Assembly (NCBI RefSeq): GCF_041435095.1 | Contig: NZ_CP108025.1 | Location: 434,001 to 498,000, forward strand | Reading direction: 5' to 3' | From: Kitasatospora sp. NBC_00315 | GTDB lineage: Bacteria > Actinomycetota > Actinomycetes > Streptomycetales > Streptomycetaceae | Length of the DNA stretch: 64,000 nt | Shown here: positions 42,179-50,752 of the stretch, piece by piece | Numbering within the stretch: the first letter of the stretch is position 1 | Layout: each line of letters starts with the position of its first letter | The notes under the pieces: generated by a model | The model's database searches: none | What the model saw: only the letters and a program-made list of their open reading frames with translations | Told to the model about the DNA's origin: nothing | Position numbers and translations under genes: made by a program

Positions 42179-42664
42179 ATGAGAACCGAGAACGAAGCCG
42201 AGGCCGGACCCGCCGAGTGGATCGAGACCGGACCGGAGGATGCGACCGCCCCCGTCCGTTTCGACACCAAGATCGCCGTTCTGCTGCGCGACGACCTTGA
42301 GCCCTGGCAGCGGCTGAACGTCACCGCCTTCCTGGTCAGCGGGATCAGCACGGCGTCACCCGAGGTGATCGGCGAGCCGTACGAGGACGCTGACGGCACC
42401 GGGTATCTGCCGATGTTCCGCCAGCCCGTGCTGGTCTTCCAGGGGACGAAGGAGACCCTCACCGCCGCGCACGGTCGTGCGCAGGCCCGTTCGCTGCTGA
42501 CCTCCGTGTTCACGTCGGATCTGTTCGGTACGGGCAATGACCGGGACAACCGGGCGGCGGTACGAGCCGTGGGCAAGGACCAGCTCGATCTGGTGGGGAT
42601 CGCCCTCTACGGGACGCGCAACGCGGTGGACAAGGTCCTCAAGGGCGCACGGATGCACCCCTGA
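42179..42664 (+). CDS. DUF2000 family protein
   Basis: 161 residues with the DUF2000 pattern: FDTKIAVLLRDDLEPWQRLN then VTAFLVSGI, YLPMFRQPVLVFQGTKETLT, and a closing DLVGIALYGTRNAVDKVLKG. The family is related to peptidyl-tRNA hydrolase 2-like folds and has no assigned reaction. Genes of this family commonly sit divergent from an AraC regulator, as here. No signal peptide. The first 25 residues are acidic and probably flexible. Confidence 0.85.
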   Translation: MRTENEAEAGPAEWIETGPEDATAPVRFDTKIAVLLRDDLEPWQRLNVTAFLVSGISTASPEVIGEPYEDADGTGYLPMFRQPVLVFQGTKETLTAAHGRAQARSLLTSVFTSDLFGTGNDRDNRAAVRAVGKDQLDLVGIALYGTRNAVDKVLKGARMHP

Positions 42665-43076
42665 GAAACACCGCCGTGCTGGGGGCCCGCCCCCGGAGAC
42701 GCCCGGACACGGCCGGGCGGTGGACGCCGCCCGAGCCGCGGCCGGCCGCCCGGGCCTGGGCGGCCGGGCCTGGGCGGCCGGGCCTGGGCGGCCGGCGCAG
42801 CCACCGCCCCCACCGACGAGCACGCCCGTGCCCGAGCACGCCGGGCGGCCGGGGTCGAACCGACGGCGACCGCCCGGCCGGACGGCCCGGCCGCGGGAGG
42901 TGTGCTGGACGCGGCCCGCAGGACACGGTGCTGGATCACTCCGGACGTTCCTTGATCGATTCTGAACTAGACTTCCGTCACCGGATGTTCAGAGGAATCG
43001 TCGTACGGCATGTCGCCTGCCGGGCCACCGCGGCCGTGGGCAGGAGGCAACCGTGCGTGGGGCTGGGAGAGACTTC
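42665..43076. other. Intergenic region with GC-rich tandem repeat
   Basis: No gene is seen. A 14-bp unit is repeated three times at 42752-42793. The last 130 bases are less GC-rich (TTGATCGATTCTGAACTAGA) and probably contain the promoter of the isochorismatase-fold gene. Confidence 0.5.
42752..42793. repeat. Three perfect 14-bp tandem units
   Basis: GGGCCTGGGCGGCC occurs three times head to tail without mismatch. Confidence 0.9.
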
Positions 43077-43622
43077 ATGACCACTCGCCGTACTGCTCTT
43101 GTCGTCGTCGACCTCCAGCAGTGGATCACCGCGATGCCCTGGGAACCGCGTGACGGTGCCGCGGTGATCGCAGCCTCGGCCCGGCTGCGGGCCGCTCTCA
43201 CCGGAGCGGACGCCCCGCAGCCGAGGGCGCTCTACGTGGCCGTCCGACACCTGCGGGCCGACGGCGGCGACGGCGGATCGCACGCGCCCGCCAACGCGCT
43301 GCACCCGCAGGCCGCCCCCGGCCCCGACGACCTGCTGGTCACCAAGAACGAGCTCGACGCGTTCGAGGGCACCGCACTGCGCGAGAGCCTCGACCGCCTC
43401 GGCGTCACCGACCTGGTTCTGGCCGGTCTCTCCACCGCCCACGGAGTCGCCGCCACCGCGCGGACCGCGGTGGCGGCGGGCTACCGGGTCACCGTCGTCT
43501 CCGACGCCACCGCCAGTACTTCGCACACGGAGCATGACCGAACGCTGGCGGCGCTGGACACCCTCGGCGTGCGGATTCGCACGGTCGAGAGCGTACTGAC
43601 CGACAAGACCACCGAACGCTGA
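43077..43622 (+). CDS. Isochorismatase-fold protein lacking the catalytic Cys
   Basis: 181 residues of the isochorismatase/cysteine-hydrolase superfamily: ALVVVDLQQW with Asp12, LLVTKNELDAFEGTALRESL with Lys90, and DLVLAGLSTAHGVAATARTA, which corresponds to the usual L-x-G-x-x-T-x-x-C-V-x-x-T-A. Here the Cys position is Gly123 (T-A-H-G-V), so the nicotinamidase-type Asp-Lys-Cys triad is incomplete. True isochorismatases can also lack Cys, so this may hydrolyse a vinyl ether or be inactive. GGGAGA lies 6 bases before the ATG. It is monocistronic, followed by the merR-scar repeat. Confidence 0.82.
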   Translation: MTTRRTALVVVDLQQWITAMPWEPRDGAAVIAASARLRAALTGADAPQPRALYVAVRHLRADGGDGGSHAPANALHPQAAPGPDDLLVTKNELDAFEGTALRESLDRLGVTDLVLAGLSTAHGVAATARTAVAAGYRVTVVSDATASTSHTEHDRTLAALDTLGVRIRTVESVLTDKTTER

Positions 43623-43633
43623 CGACCGCGGGT

Positions 43634-43793
43634 CGCCGTGCTCCGCCGTGCGGGCGAGGACGCGGTGTCAGGTGTCTTCGGTGGGTTTGGCGTCGTGGGT
43701 GGGTCACCGTCTACCGGCCTGAGCCGGGTTCCCTGTGTCCGCACCCCCCGGGGGAAGGGGCGTGCGGGGATCGCGAATGCGTGACCGGAAACC
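43634..43793. repeat. Collapsed copy of the merR locus flanks
   Basis: The first 43 bases equal 12625-12667 and, after a diverging stretch of about 30 bases, 43705-43793 match 13125-13214 with about five differences. The roughly 430-bp merR body between these segments is missing here. The result is a scar of a second merR locus with both flanks kept. Confidence 0.8.
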
Positions 43794-43838
43794 GAGGGGC
43801 CGGCGTGGGCAACCGGCTGTGGCCGTCAGGACGGCCGG

Positions 43839-44594
43839 CTATCCGTGATCAGCACCTGGTGCGGCGCCGCCACCCGGGTTCGCTTCGGGTTTCGTGTGGA
43901 GGATTTCGCGGACCTGCTCCGCGGCGCGGAGGATGCTCTCGCTGATGAAGTCGCTGAAGCGGGCGATGTTCTCCAGGCGGGTGGCCGCCGGACTGTCGCG
44001 GCCGAGGACGCTGACGCCTCGCCTCGCGGTCTCGGCCACCAGTGCGGTGCCGCGGGCGCTGGCGACCGTCGACTGGTACCAGACGTCGTCGTCGACGAAG
44101 TAGCGCTCGCGGCGGCGGTCGTCGCGCTCCCGGCGGATGAGGCCCTGCTCCTCGAGAAACGCGATCGCCTTGGAGACGGAAGCCGGGCTGACCTGTAGGT
44201 GCTGGACGAGTTCGGACGCGGTGACGCTGCCCGCGTCGGCGATCAGCAGGCAGGTCAGCACCCGGGCCGTCATCTTGGACAGGCCCTGGTGCATCAGGAG
44301 CGTGGTGAACGTCTCCTCGTACTCACGCACGGCTTCGTCGTCGGGCCCCTGGCCCTGCGCCGGCGCCCCCTGCTCTCGGGGCGCAGTGTGTTTGCGCCGG
44401 TGTGCGCGACGTTCAGTGGCCCGATGGGCAAGGTCGGCCCGGTAGGCGGTCGGACCCCCGTTGCGCATCACCTCGCGCGTGATCGTCGAGGTGGGGCGGT
44501 CAAGACGCCGGGCGACCTCCGCATAGGCGAGGCCGTCGGCCAGCCCCAGCGCGATCTGCTGACGTTCGTGCTCGGTGAGCCTGCCTCCCGGCAT
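43839..44594 (-). CDS. Two-HTH regulator: IS30-like N-terminus plus MarR/GbsR-like domain
   Basis: 251 residues. The N-terminus (RLTEHERQQIALGLADGLAY, AEVARRLDRPTSTITREVMR) is an HTH_38/IS30-type helix-turn-helix as in transposases, followed by an Arg-rich linker. The second part (TARVLTCLLIADAGSVTASE, LVQHLQVSPASVSKAIAFLE and EQGLIRRERDDRRRERYFVD) is a MarR/GbsR-like winged helix, followed by a helical dimerisation tail. It is divergent from the DUF4097-hydrolase operon across 260 bp that hold repeated TTGCA/TGCAA motifs, so it is probably an autoregulated local repressor. Confidence 0.85.
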   Translation of the reverse strand: MPGGRLTEHERQQIALGLADGLAYAEVARRLDRPTSTITREVMRNGGPTAYRADLAHRATERRAHRRKHTAPREQGAPAQGQGPDDEAVREYEETFTTLLMHQGLSKMTARVLTCLLIADAGSVTASELVQHLQVSPASVSKAIAFLEEQGLIRRERDDRRRERYFVDDDVWYQSTVASARGTALVAETARRGVSVLGRDSPAATRLENIARFSDFISESILRAAEQVREILHTKPEANPGGGAAPGADHG

Positions 44595-44669
44595 CGCGAT
44601 CTCCTTCGTGGTGCTTCGTGGCCCCCAGTGTGGCCACCGACGCGACGAGCATAGCGTTCACTCTCAATT

Positions 44670-44794
44670 CATTGCAACACGCAATGCGGGAACTGTTGCA
44701 TTAGCATCAGAACCATTGCAACGTTTTCCCGGCTTTTACCTGCGCTGATAGGGATTTTGCGCAACGACCCAGTTGCCACATCTATGAATGCAAC
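44670..44794. promoter_or_regulatory. Cluster of TTGCAA/TTGCAT operators
   Basis: The AT-rich divergent region holds CATTGCAACACGCAATG (44670-44686, 6-bp arms), GTTGCA at 44695, TGCAAC at 44717 and TGCAAC at 44789. The 44695 and 44717 boxes form an inverted pair 16 bases apart. Repeated half-sites suggest cooperative binding by the regulator encoded at 43839-44594. Confidence 0.55.
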
Positions 44795-44859
44795 GTAGCG
44801 TTTCCATCATCAGAAACAGCGGGCCGAAGGGGCACGCACCGCAGCACAAGGAGAGCATG

Positions 44860-45531
44860 ATGCAGAAGTTCGACACCACCGCCGCGACCTCCGCCGTCCT
44901 GGACATCCCCGCCGGGCGCGTCCAGGTCATCGCCGCCGACCGGGCCGACACCACCGTCGAGGTCCTGCCTGCCGACGCCTCCAAGGGCCGCGACGTCAGG
45001 GCCGCCGCGCGGACCACGGTCGAATTCGGCGACGGCGTCCTGCGGATCACGGCCCCGGCCGAGAAGAACCAGCTGCTCGGCGCGTCCGGATCCATCGAGG
45101 TGACCGTCCAGCTGCCGACCGGCTCGAGCATCGAAATGAAGGCGGCCGGCGCCGAGTTCCGGGGCGTCGGACGGCTCGGCGACGTCACCGTCGAGGGCGC
45201 CCACGGCGCGGTCAAGATCGACGAGGCCGCGAGCGTGCGTGTGACCGCGCACGCCGGCGACATCACGGTCGGCCGTCTCACCGGCCCCGCGGAGATCAGC
45301 ACCCAGAAGGGCGACATCCACATCGCCGAGGCCACCTCCGGCACGGTCGTGCTGCGCACCCGGACGGGCGATGTGACGGTCGGCTCCGCTCACGGGGTTT
45401 CCGCCTCCCTCGACGCCGGCACCGGATACGGCCGAATCGACAACGCGCTCAAGAACACCGACGGCGCCGCCGCCGGCCTGAGCATCCACGCGACCACCGA
45501 CCACGGTGACATCACCGCCCGCAGCCTCTGA
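44860..45531 (+). CDS. DUF4097 beta-repeat protein
   Basis: 223 residues (224 if the first of two adjacent ATG codons, at 44857, is used). AAGGAG lies 6 bases before the second. The whole protein is a right-handed beta-repeat typical of DUF4097: GRVQVIAADRADTTVEVLPA, GSIEVTVQLPTGSSIEMKAA, GDVTVEGAHGAVKIDEAASV and GDITVGRLTGPAEISTQKGD. There is no signal peptide or anchor, unlike many DUF4097 proteins of Firmicutes, so it is probably cytoplasmic. It is the first gene of an operon with an alpha/beta-hydrolase 50 bp downstream, under the divergent regulator. Confidence 0.85.
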   Translation: MQKFDTTAATSAVLDIPAGRVQVIAADRADTTVEVLPADASKGRDVRAAARTTVEFGDGVLRITAPAEKNQLLGASGSIEVTVQLPTGSSIEMKAAGAEFRGVGRLGDVTVEGAHGAVKIDEAASVRVTAHAGDITVGRLTGPAEISTQKGDIHIAEATSGTVVLRTRTGDVTVGSAHGVSASLDAGTGYGRIDNALKNTDGAAAGLSIHATTDHGDITARSL

Positions 45532-45581
45532 CCCGCCGGCAGCCTCCGCCCCGCCCGCACCCCTCCGAAGGAGCACTCCCC

Positions 45582-46415
45582 ATGGCCGACTCGAACGCGA
45601 CCAACCCGACCAACCCGACGCACTCGGCCGCCTGGAGCGGCATGGTGCCGGTGGACGACACGGCCCTGGCCGTCACCGACACCGGCGGTCCCGGTGTTCC
45701 GGTGGTCTACCTCAACGGCCAGTTCGCCACTCAGGGCTACTGGCGGCGAGTCATCACCGAACTGGGGACGGGGTGGCGGCACATCACCTACGACGAGCGG
45801 GCTCGTGGCAGGAAGTCGAAGCGTTCCGCGGACTACTCCTTCGAGGCCGCCGTCCGGGATGTCGATGCCGTTCTCGCGGCCAGGGGTGTGGACCGGGCAC
45901 TGGTGGTCGGCTGGTCCTACGGGGCGGTCGTCGCGGCACACTGGGCCGCCCGGAACCCGGAGCGCACCGTGGGCACGGTCCTCGTCGACGGCGCGTTCCC
46001 GCACGACTGGCTCGACGAGGCCATGGAACAGCGAATCCGGACGATGTTCCGACGGATGGGCTGGTTCACGCCGCTGCTGCGCCCGACGGGTCTGACCCCG
46101 CGGATGACCGCCGCACAGCAGGCCGACAGCAACATCGAACTCGGCAAGCTCTCCCGCGAGCGCGAACTGGGCCCCGTGCTGGACGACATCACCGTCCCGG
46201 TGCGGTACGTGGTCGCTTCGGGGACGTCCCTCGGAAGCCGTGGCGACGAGCAGGAACGGATACGCGCCGCCCTCGACGCGGTGATCGCCCGCAACGCGAC
46301 CGTCGAGATCAGCGCGAAGGTGGCCAGCAACCACGGGGCCATCCTGCGCAAGGACTTCCACGCCGTCGCCGAGGCCGTACGCGAGGTCGCCGCCCTCGAC
46401 GACGGCCCGCGCTGA
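45582..46415 (+). CDS. Alpha/beta-hydrolase
   Basis: 277 residues. VVYLNGQFATQGYWRRVITE is the oxyanion region (Asn-Gly instead of His-Gly), GWSYGAVVAAHWAARNPERT carries the nucleophile Ser112, and SNHGAILRKDFHAVAEAV holds the catalytic His. The helical cap after strand 6 (DWLDEAMEQRIRTMFRRMGW) is of moderate size. The fold suits an esterase, haloperoxidase-like or epoxide-hydrolase-like enzyme; substrate unknown. GAAGGAG precedes the ATG. Cotranscription with the DUF4097 gene is likely. Confidence 0.85.
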   Translation: MADSNATNPTNPTHSAAWSGMVPVDDTALAVTDTGGPGVPVVYLNGQFATQGYWRRVITELGTGWRHITYDERARGRKSKRSADYSFEAAVRDVDAVLAARGVDRALVVGWSYGAVVAAHWAARNPERTVGTVLVDGAFPHDWLDEAMEQRIRTMFRRMGWFTPLLRPTGLTPRMTAAQQADSNIELGKLSRERELGPVLDDITVPVRYVVASGTSLGSRGDEQERIRAALDAVIARNATVEISAKVASNHGAILRKDFHAVAEAVREVAALDDGPR

Positions 46416-46424
46416 GGATCCTGC

Positions 46425-46639
46425 CGTCGGATACTCCTGGAGCGGGATTCCTGCCCGCGAGTACCAGCAGGCCGTGCGCTGGAGCCCCGACGGGACCACC
46501 ATCGTGCTGCCATCGGCCGGGGGGCGAGCCGTACGGCGCCCCGCTGTTCGTCGACAACGCCGGCCTCGTCGCCGGAGTCCAACTGCCCCACAGCGGCGGC
46601 GTGTACGCGACCCACCAGGTCGTGGCCCGGCAGCCGTAG
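46425..46639 (+). pseudogene. Short 3' gene remnant, product unknown
   Basis: One frame reads YSWSGIPAREYQQAVRWSPD then GTTIVLPSA; a second continues GEPYGAPLFVDNAGLVAGVQ, LPHSGGVYATHQVVARQP and a TAG at 46639. The protein-like order across a frame change suggests the end of a broken gene. The family is not identified. Confidence 0.35.
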
Positions 46640-46769
46640 CCGGCATCGCCTTGGCCCAGCCCTCCCCTCGCAGCGGGTGGGCCGGGCCGGTGCACGTCCG
46701 CCGGTACACGTCCGCCGGCACCACGTCGGCCGGAGCCGGGGCGCCGCCGACCGGTTGATCCCCGGCCGG

Positions 46770-48190
46770 TCAGCGCAGTGGGAGCCTGCGGAGGAACACG
46801 TCGGGGTGGCCGTCGGTGTCCTGGGGGACGAGGGTGCCGTCGTCGGAGTCGAAGAGGACGGACGTGCCCAGCGCGTCGATCGCCGGCGCGTAGGAGGATC
46901 CGCTGGACTGGGTGCCGTCCGCCGCGACGCTGACCCGCTCGACCGTGCCCGTCCAGAGGTCGCGGCGGAAGACGTCCTCGGCCTGATTGCTGTCTCCGGC
47001 GACCAGGTTGTCGGCGGCGGAGGAGAAGTACACCCGTCGGCCGTCGGCCGAGATGACCGCGTCGTAGGAGGGCCCGTTCGCCCCGCTGCCGTCGGCCGCC
47101 GCGCTGGCGGACCTGGTCCGGCCGGTCACCAGGTCGTGGACGAAGACGTCGATCTCGTCGTTGGTGTCGCCGGGCACCACGTCGGGCGAGTTGGAGGTGA
47201 AGACCGCGTACCGGCCGTCCGCGCTGAGCGACCCGGAGTTGGCCCAGGTCAGCGCGCCGTCCGTGCCGACACTGCCGCCCGTGGTGCGGCCGGCCCGCAG
47301 GTCGCGCACGTAGAAGGGGTAGACGCGGGGCTTGGCGATCTGCGGGTCGGCCGCCCCGGCGCGGGCCGCGGACCGCTGCTCGGGCGGTGTGGCCGCCGCC
47401 GCGACGCCCTCCGCGGGGTCCCCCTCCCCGGGGAGGGGGTTGCCCGCGCGGGAGATGAAGCCCACTCGGCTGCCGTCCGCCGAGATGACCGGCTGGGTGG
47501 AGGCGCGGTCGGCCTCGGTCCCGTCGGCGCCGACCGTGGCCCTGGTGGTGGTACCGGTCCACCGGTCGGCGACGAAGATGTCCGCCACGCCGTTGTCGTC
47601 CCCCGGCACCAGGTCGCTGCGGCCGGAGGCGAAGGCCACGTAGCGGCCGTTCCAGCTGATCGAGGGCGAGTCCGAGCCGCCGGGCTGCTGCTGGGCCGGG
47701 TCACCGGTGGTGAGCCGCTCGGTGCGACCGGTCAGGCGGTCCCGGACGAAGACGTCCGAGGTGCCGTTGGCGTCCCCGGGCACGAGGTTGTCGGAGTCCG
47801 AGCTGAAGGCGACATACCGGCCGTCCGCGCTGACGGAACCGCCGGAGGAGAACGCGTCGCCCTGGACACCGCCCGTTCCCACGCTGACCCGCTCGGTGTG
47901 CCCGTTGCGGACGTCCCGGACGAACACGTCGTAGAAGCCGTTGGTGTCCCCGGGCACCAGGTTGTCGGCCTCTGAGCTGAACACCGCGAAGTGCCCGTCC
48001 GCGCTGAGTGCTTCGCCGAACGCCTGGGCGTTCGCCCGGACCCCGCCCGCGCCGACGCTGACCTGCTCGGTGCGCGCGGCCCCGGCCGCCGCCTGTGCCC
48101 CCGGCACCACCGTCGCCGCCATGGCGACCGCCGCCAGCACGACCGCGTAGCGGGCGGCCGGCCGCCCGGCCCCCGTCCCGATCCGTTCAT
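46770..48190 (-). CDS. Secreted PD40/TolB-like beta-propeller protein, frameshift near start
   Basis: About 470 residues. After a signal-peptide-like start (YAVVLAAVAMAATVVPGAQA) come seven or so repeats of the pattern GGSVSADGRYVAFSSDSDNL then VPGDANGTSDVFVRDRLTGR, the blades of a WD40-like PD40 propeller. The natural start appears to be the ATG at 48190, 6 bases after GGGGAGGA, but it is one base out of frame. Adding one G to the run at 48170-48174 would join it to ARYAVVLA. The only in-frame start nearby is a GTG at 48140 without a ribosome binding site. Either a sequencing error or an inactivating or phase-variable slip in a homopolymer is possible. Confidence 0.75.
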
Positions 48191-48475
48191 CGAGTCCTCC
48201 CCTGGTGGGGCTCCCCCGGTGGGCACCGGCCGGTGAGACGGTCGGTCCCCATCGATGACGAGCCGTCCCCTCGGCCGCCCGATCGGCCTCGACTCCCGCC
48301 CAGCTTCGCGGTAACTCCGGTGTTCTGTAAGGGTTTTCGATGGAGTAGCCGAAAGAGCGGCGGGATGACGCCAGGGCGGCCCGGCAGCCCCGGACGGCAG
48401 AGCGGGGCCCCCGGGATCGGCCGGGGCCCCGGCCCGAGCCTCCCGGCCCGGGCCGTCCTGCGCACGGCGGTGGCG

Positions 48476-49528
48476 TCATCTCGACGGAACCGACGGGACC
48501 GACGGGACCGACGGGACCGGCTGGACCGGCTGGACCGGCGCGGGAGTGCGCTTGGCGGCGTGACTGACGATGGCCGTCTCGACGTGGGTGATGCCCAGGC
48601 CGACCAGGTCGCGGGAGAGGAAGCCGTAGAGGGCCGTCAGGTCCGGGAAGTACGCGGCCGCGTGCAGGTTCGAGGGTCCCGATGTCGCGAACGCGCCGTG
48701 CACCGAGGGGTGGTCGGCCAGCGCCTGCCCGGCGGCGGCCAGATGGTCGGGGGCCACGTGCAGCAGGAGTTTGGCCTCGATGGGCAGCCCGAGGCGGCGT
48801 GGCTCGACCAGGACCTGGGTGATCAGGCGGCCCTGGGCGACAAGTTGGGCAAGACGTCGGCGCACCGTGCTCTCCGCGTGGCCGGTCCGCGCGGCCAGGG
48901 CCGCCGCGCTCAGCCGCGCGTCGACGGTGAGAGCGTCGATGAGGTCCTGTTCCAGGGCATCGGTCTCGACGCCGTACGGTCCGGGGGAACCGGACGCGGT
49001 CGCTTCGGGCACCGGTTCGGCCGGGCGCAGCGCCGCCCGTTCGGGAGCGGTCAGCACCTGGTGCCGCCACTCGGAGGTGAGCCGGAAGACGTGCAGGATC
49101 GTGGCGCTCTCCACGGACGTCACCGCCTGGGTGGAGGGCAGCTGCCGGAAGACCAGGGGGTCGCGTGAGCCCGGCTCGGTGCGGGCGACCGCGAAGATCT
49201 CGTCGCCCGAGGTCGTGACGTCGATGAACGGGATGTCCTCGCGCGCCGCGAGCGCGGCCACGATCGTGTCGAGCTTGCCTCGCAGGACCCGGATGCGCAG
49301 GAACAGGGCCCCGGCGGAGCCGCCGTTGCGCGGTCGGGCGACCGGTGAGACCACCACGCGCACGGTACCGTCGGCGCCGAGTGCCTGCAGGCGGCGGCGC
49401 ACGGTGGCCGGGCCGAGCGCCAGCACGTCGGCCGCCCGCTCAGCGGTGAGGCGGCCGTCCCACTGCAGTGCGGCGACCAGCCGCTGGTCGAGGAGGCTCA
49501 GTACGGAATCCGCCGAGGTGCGCGCCAT
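48476..49528 (-). CDS. Double-module Lrp/AsnC-family regulator
   Basis: 350 residues made of two Lrp/AsnC units in tandem. The first has the helix-turn-helix LDQRLVAALQWDGRLTAERA then ADVLALGPATVRRRLQAL and a RAM-like domain (ALFLRIRVLRGKLDTIVAAL). The second has LEQDLIDALTVDARLSAAAL then AARTGHAESTVRRRLAQLV and a second ligand domain (IEAKLLLHVAPDHLAAAGQA). The C-terminus ends in a repetitive VQPVQPVPSVPSVPSVPS tail encoded by 9-bp DNA repeats. Such fused forms act as pseudo-dimers. It is divergent from the hydrolase at 49591 with a 62-bp gap, so it probably controls it. Confidence 0.87.
   Translation of the reverse strand: MARTSADSVLSLLDQRLVAALQWDGRLTAERAADVLALGPATVRRRLQALGADGTVRVVVSPVARPRNGGSAGALFLRIRVLRGKLDTIVAALAAREDIPFIDVTTSGDEIFAVARTEPGSRDPLVFRQLPSTQAVTSVESATILHVFRLTSEWRHQVLTAPERAALRPAEPVPEATASGSPGPYGVETDALEQDLIDALTVDARLSAAALAARTGHAESTVRRRLAQLVAQGRLITQVLVEPRRLGLPIEAKLLLHVAPDHLAAAGQALADHPSVHGAFATSGPSNLHAAAYFPDLTALYGFLSRDLVGLGITHVETAIVSHAAKRTPAPVQPVQPVPSVPSVPSVPSR
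48482..48535. repeat. 9-bp tandem repeats coding the Lrp tail
   Basis: Six 9-bp units of the CGACGGGAC/CGGCTGGAC type lie in frame at the 3' end of the lrp gene. Changes in copy number would only lengthen or shorten the VPS/VQP tail. Confidence 0.8.
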
Positions 49529-49590
49529 ACAGGCAAGTTTCGCTCATTTCGCCGCACCGCGGAGCCCCTCCCGGGGGACACGGCCCAACC

Positions 49591-50607
49591 ATGGATCTCA
49601 TCCACCCCGAAACGACGGATCCACCCACGGAGGTCCAGGTGCCCACGTTCGAGCAACGGGAAAAAGTGCACTTCGCCAGCGGCGACACCTCATGCGCCGC
49701 TTGGTACTACCCCGGGTCCGGCGGCGGCTGCGTGATCATGGCCGGCGGAACCTCGGTGACGAAGGAACCGGCCTCGGACCGGTTCGCCGCACGGTTCAAC
49801 GACGCCGGTTTCGCCGTCCTCGCCTTCGACCACCGAAGGTTCGGAGAGAGCGGGGGCGCACCGCGCCAGATCGTCGACTTCGACGAGCAGGTCGCCGACT
49901 GGCACTCCGCGATCGAGTACGCGTCCGGCCGACCCGACGTCGACCCGGAGAGGATCGCGGTCTGGGGCTTCTCGCTCGCGGGCGGCCACGTCTTCCGCGT
50001 CGCGGCCGACCACCCCCGACTGGCCTGCGCGATCGCACAGACCCCGCTGGTCGACGGCCGTGCGATCGCGCCCCACGCGCTGCGCTCCATGACGCCCGTC
50101 GCCCTGCTGCGCCTTCTCGGCCGGGGCGTCGCGGACGCGCTCGGTGGTCTCGTCGGGCGACCGCCCCTGCTGGTCCCCACCGCCGGACCGCGCGGCGCCG
50201 TCGCCTCGCTCACCACACCCGACGCGATGGACGGTGACCGGGCCCTGGACCCCGAGCGTCGGCACACGAACTGGGAGCAGACGGTCGCCGCGCGGATCGC
50301 CCTGCGGATCGGCTGGTACCGGCCCGGTCGACGTGCCTCCCAGGTCCGGTGCCCCCTGCTGGTGGTCGTCTGCGACCAGGACCAGAGCGTGCTCCCCGGC
50401 CCCGCCGTCCGGGCGGCCGGGAACGCGCCGGCGTCCGAGGTGGTTCACCTGTCCGGGCGCCACTACGCCCCCTTTCTCGAATCGCACGAACAGGCCGTCG
50501 AGGCGGAGATCGCCTTCCTGCACAGGCATCTCGATCCCCGCGATCCCGGCCACCTCCCGCCGGCGACCATGGCGGAGGTGCGACGGCCCGAACGCCTGGG
50601 ACGATGA
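49591..50607 (+). CDS. Alpha/beta-hydrolase (dienelactone hydrolase/xylanase-esterase-like)
   Basis: 338 residues. FASGDTSCAAWYYPGSGGGC precedes the core; CVIMAGGTSVTKEPASDRFA is the oxyanion region, GFAVLAFDHRRFGESGGAPR the conserved D-x-R-x-x-G-x-S segment, WGFSLAGGH the nucleophile elbow (Ser128), and HLSGRHYAPFL contains the probable catalytic His. It resembles YcjY/UilS-type hydrolases. No signal peptide. The ATG at 49591 has only a weak GGGGGA upstream. It is divergent from the double Lrp regulator. Confidence 0.85.
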   Translation: MDLIHPETTDPPTEVQVPTFEQREKVHFASGDTSCAAWYYPGSGGGCVIMAGGTSVTKEPASDRFAARFNDAGFAVLAFDHRRFGESGGAPRQIVDFDEQVADWHSAIEYASGRPDVDPERIAVWGFSLAGGHVFRVAADHPRLACAIAQTPLVDGRAIAPHALRSMTPVALLRLLGRGVADALGGLVGRPPLLVPTAGPRGAVASLTTPDAMDGDRALDPERRHTNWEQTVAARIALRIGWYRPGRRASQVRCPLLVVVCDQDQSVLPGPAVRAAGNAPASEVVHLSGRHYAPFLESHEQAVEAEIAFLHRHLDPRDPGHLPPATMAEVRRPERLGR

Positions 50608-50677
50608 CCTGACGGCCGGGACGGCGGGCCGGGGATCGGGCGCGGGACCGGGCTCGGGATCGGGCTCGGGACCGGCC

Positions 50678-50708
50678 TTGACTTCAAGTGCGCTTCACGT
50701 TCTACGGT
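50678..50708 (+). promoter_or_regulatory. MerR-type promoter with 19-bp spacer
   Basis: TTGACT (50678-50683) and TACGGT (50703-50708) are 19 bases apart. The spacer region 50681-50700, ACTTCAAGTGCGCTTCACGT, is an imperfect palindrome matching its own reverse complement at 14 of 20 positions. An over-long spacer filled by a dyad is the hallmark of MerR/SoxR-activated promoters. It is 45 bp upstream of the PPOX gene. Confidence 0.6.
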
Positions 50709-50752
50709 CCAGGGACACGGCGGACGACACCCGAGAGCGGAGCAACGCAACC

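Noticed and set aside
42752..42793. Short tandem repeats considered as a CRISPR array
   Set aside because: Units are 14 bp, adjacent and without spacers; no cas genes are present anywhere in the window.
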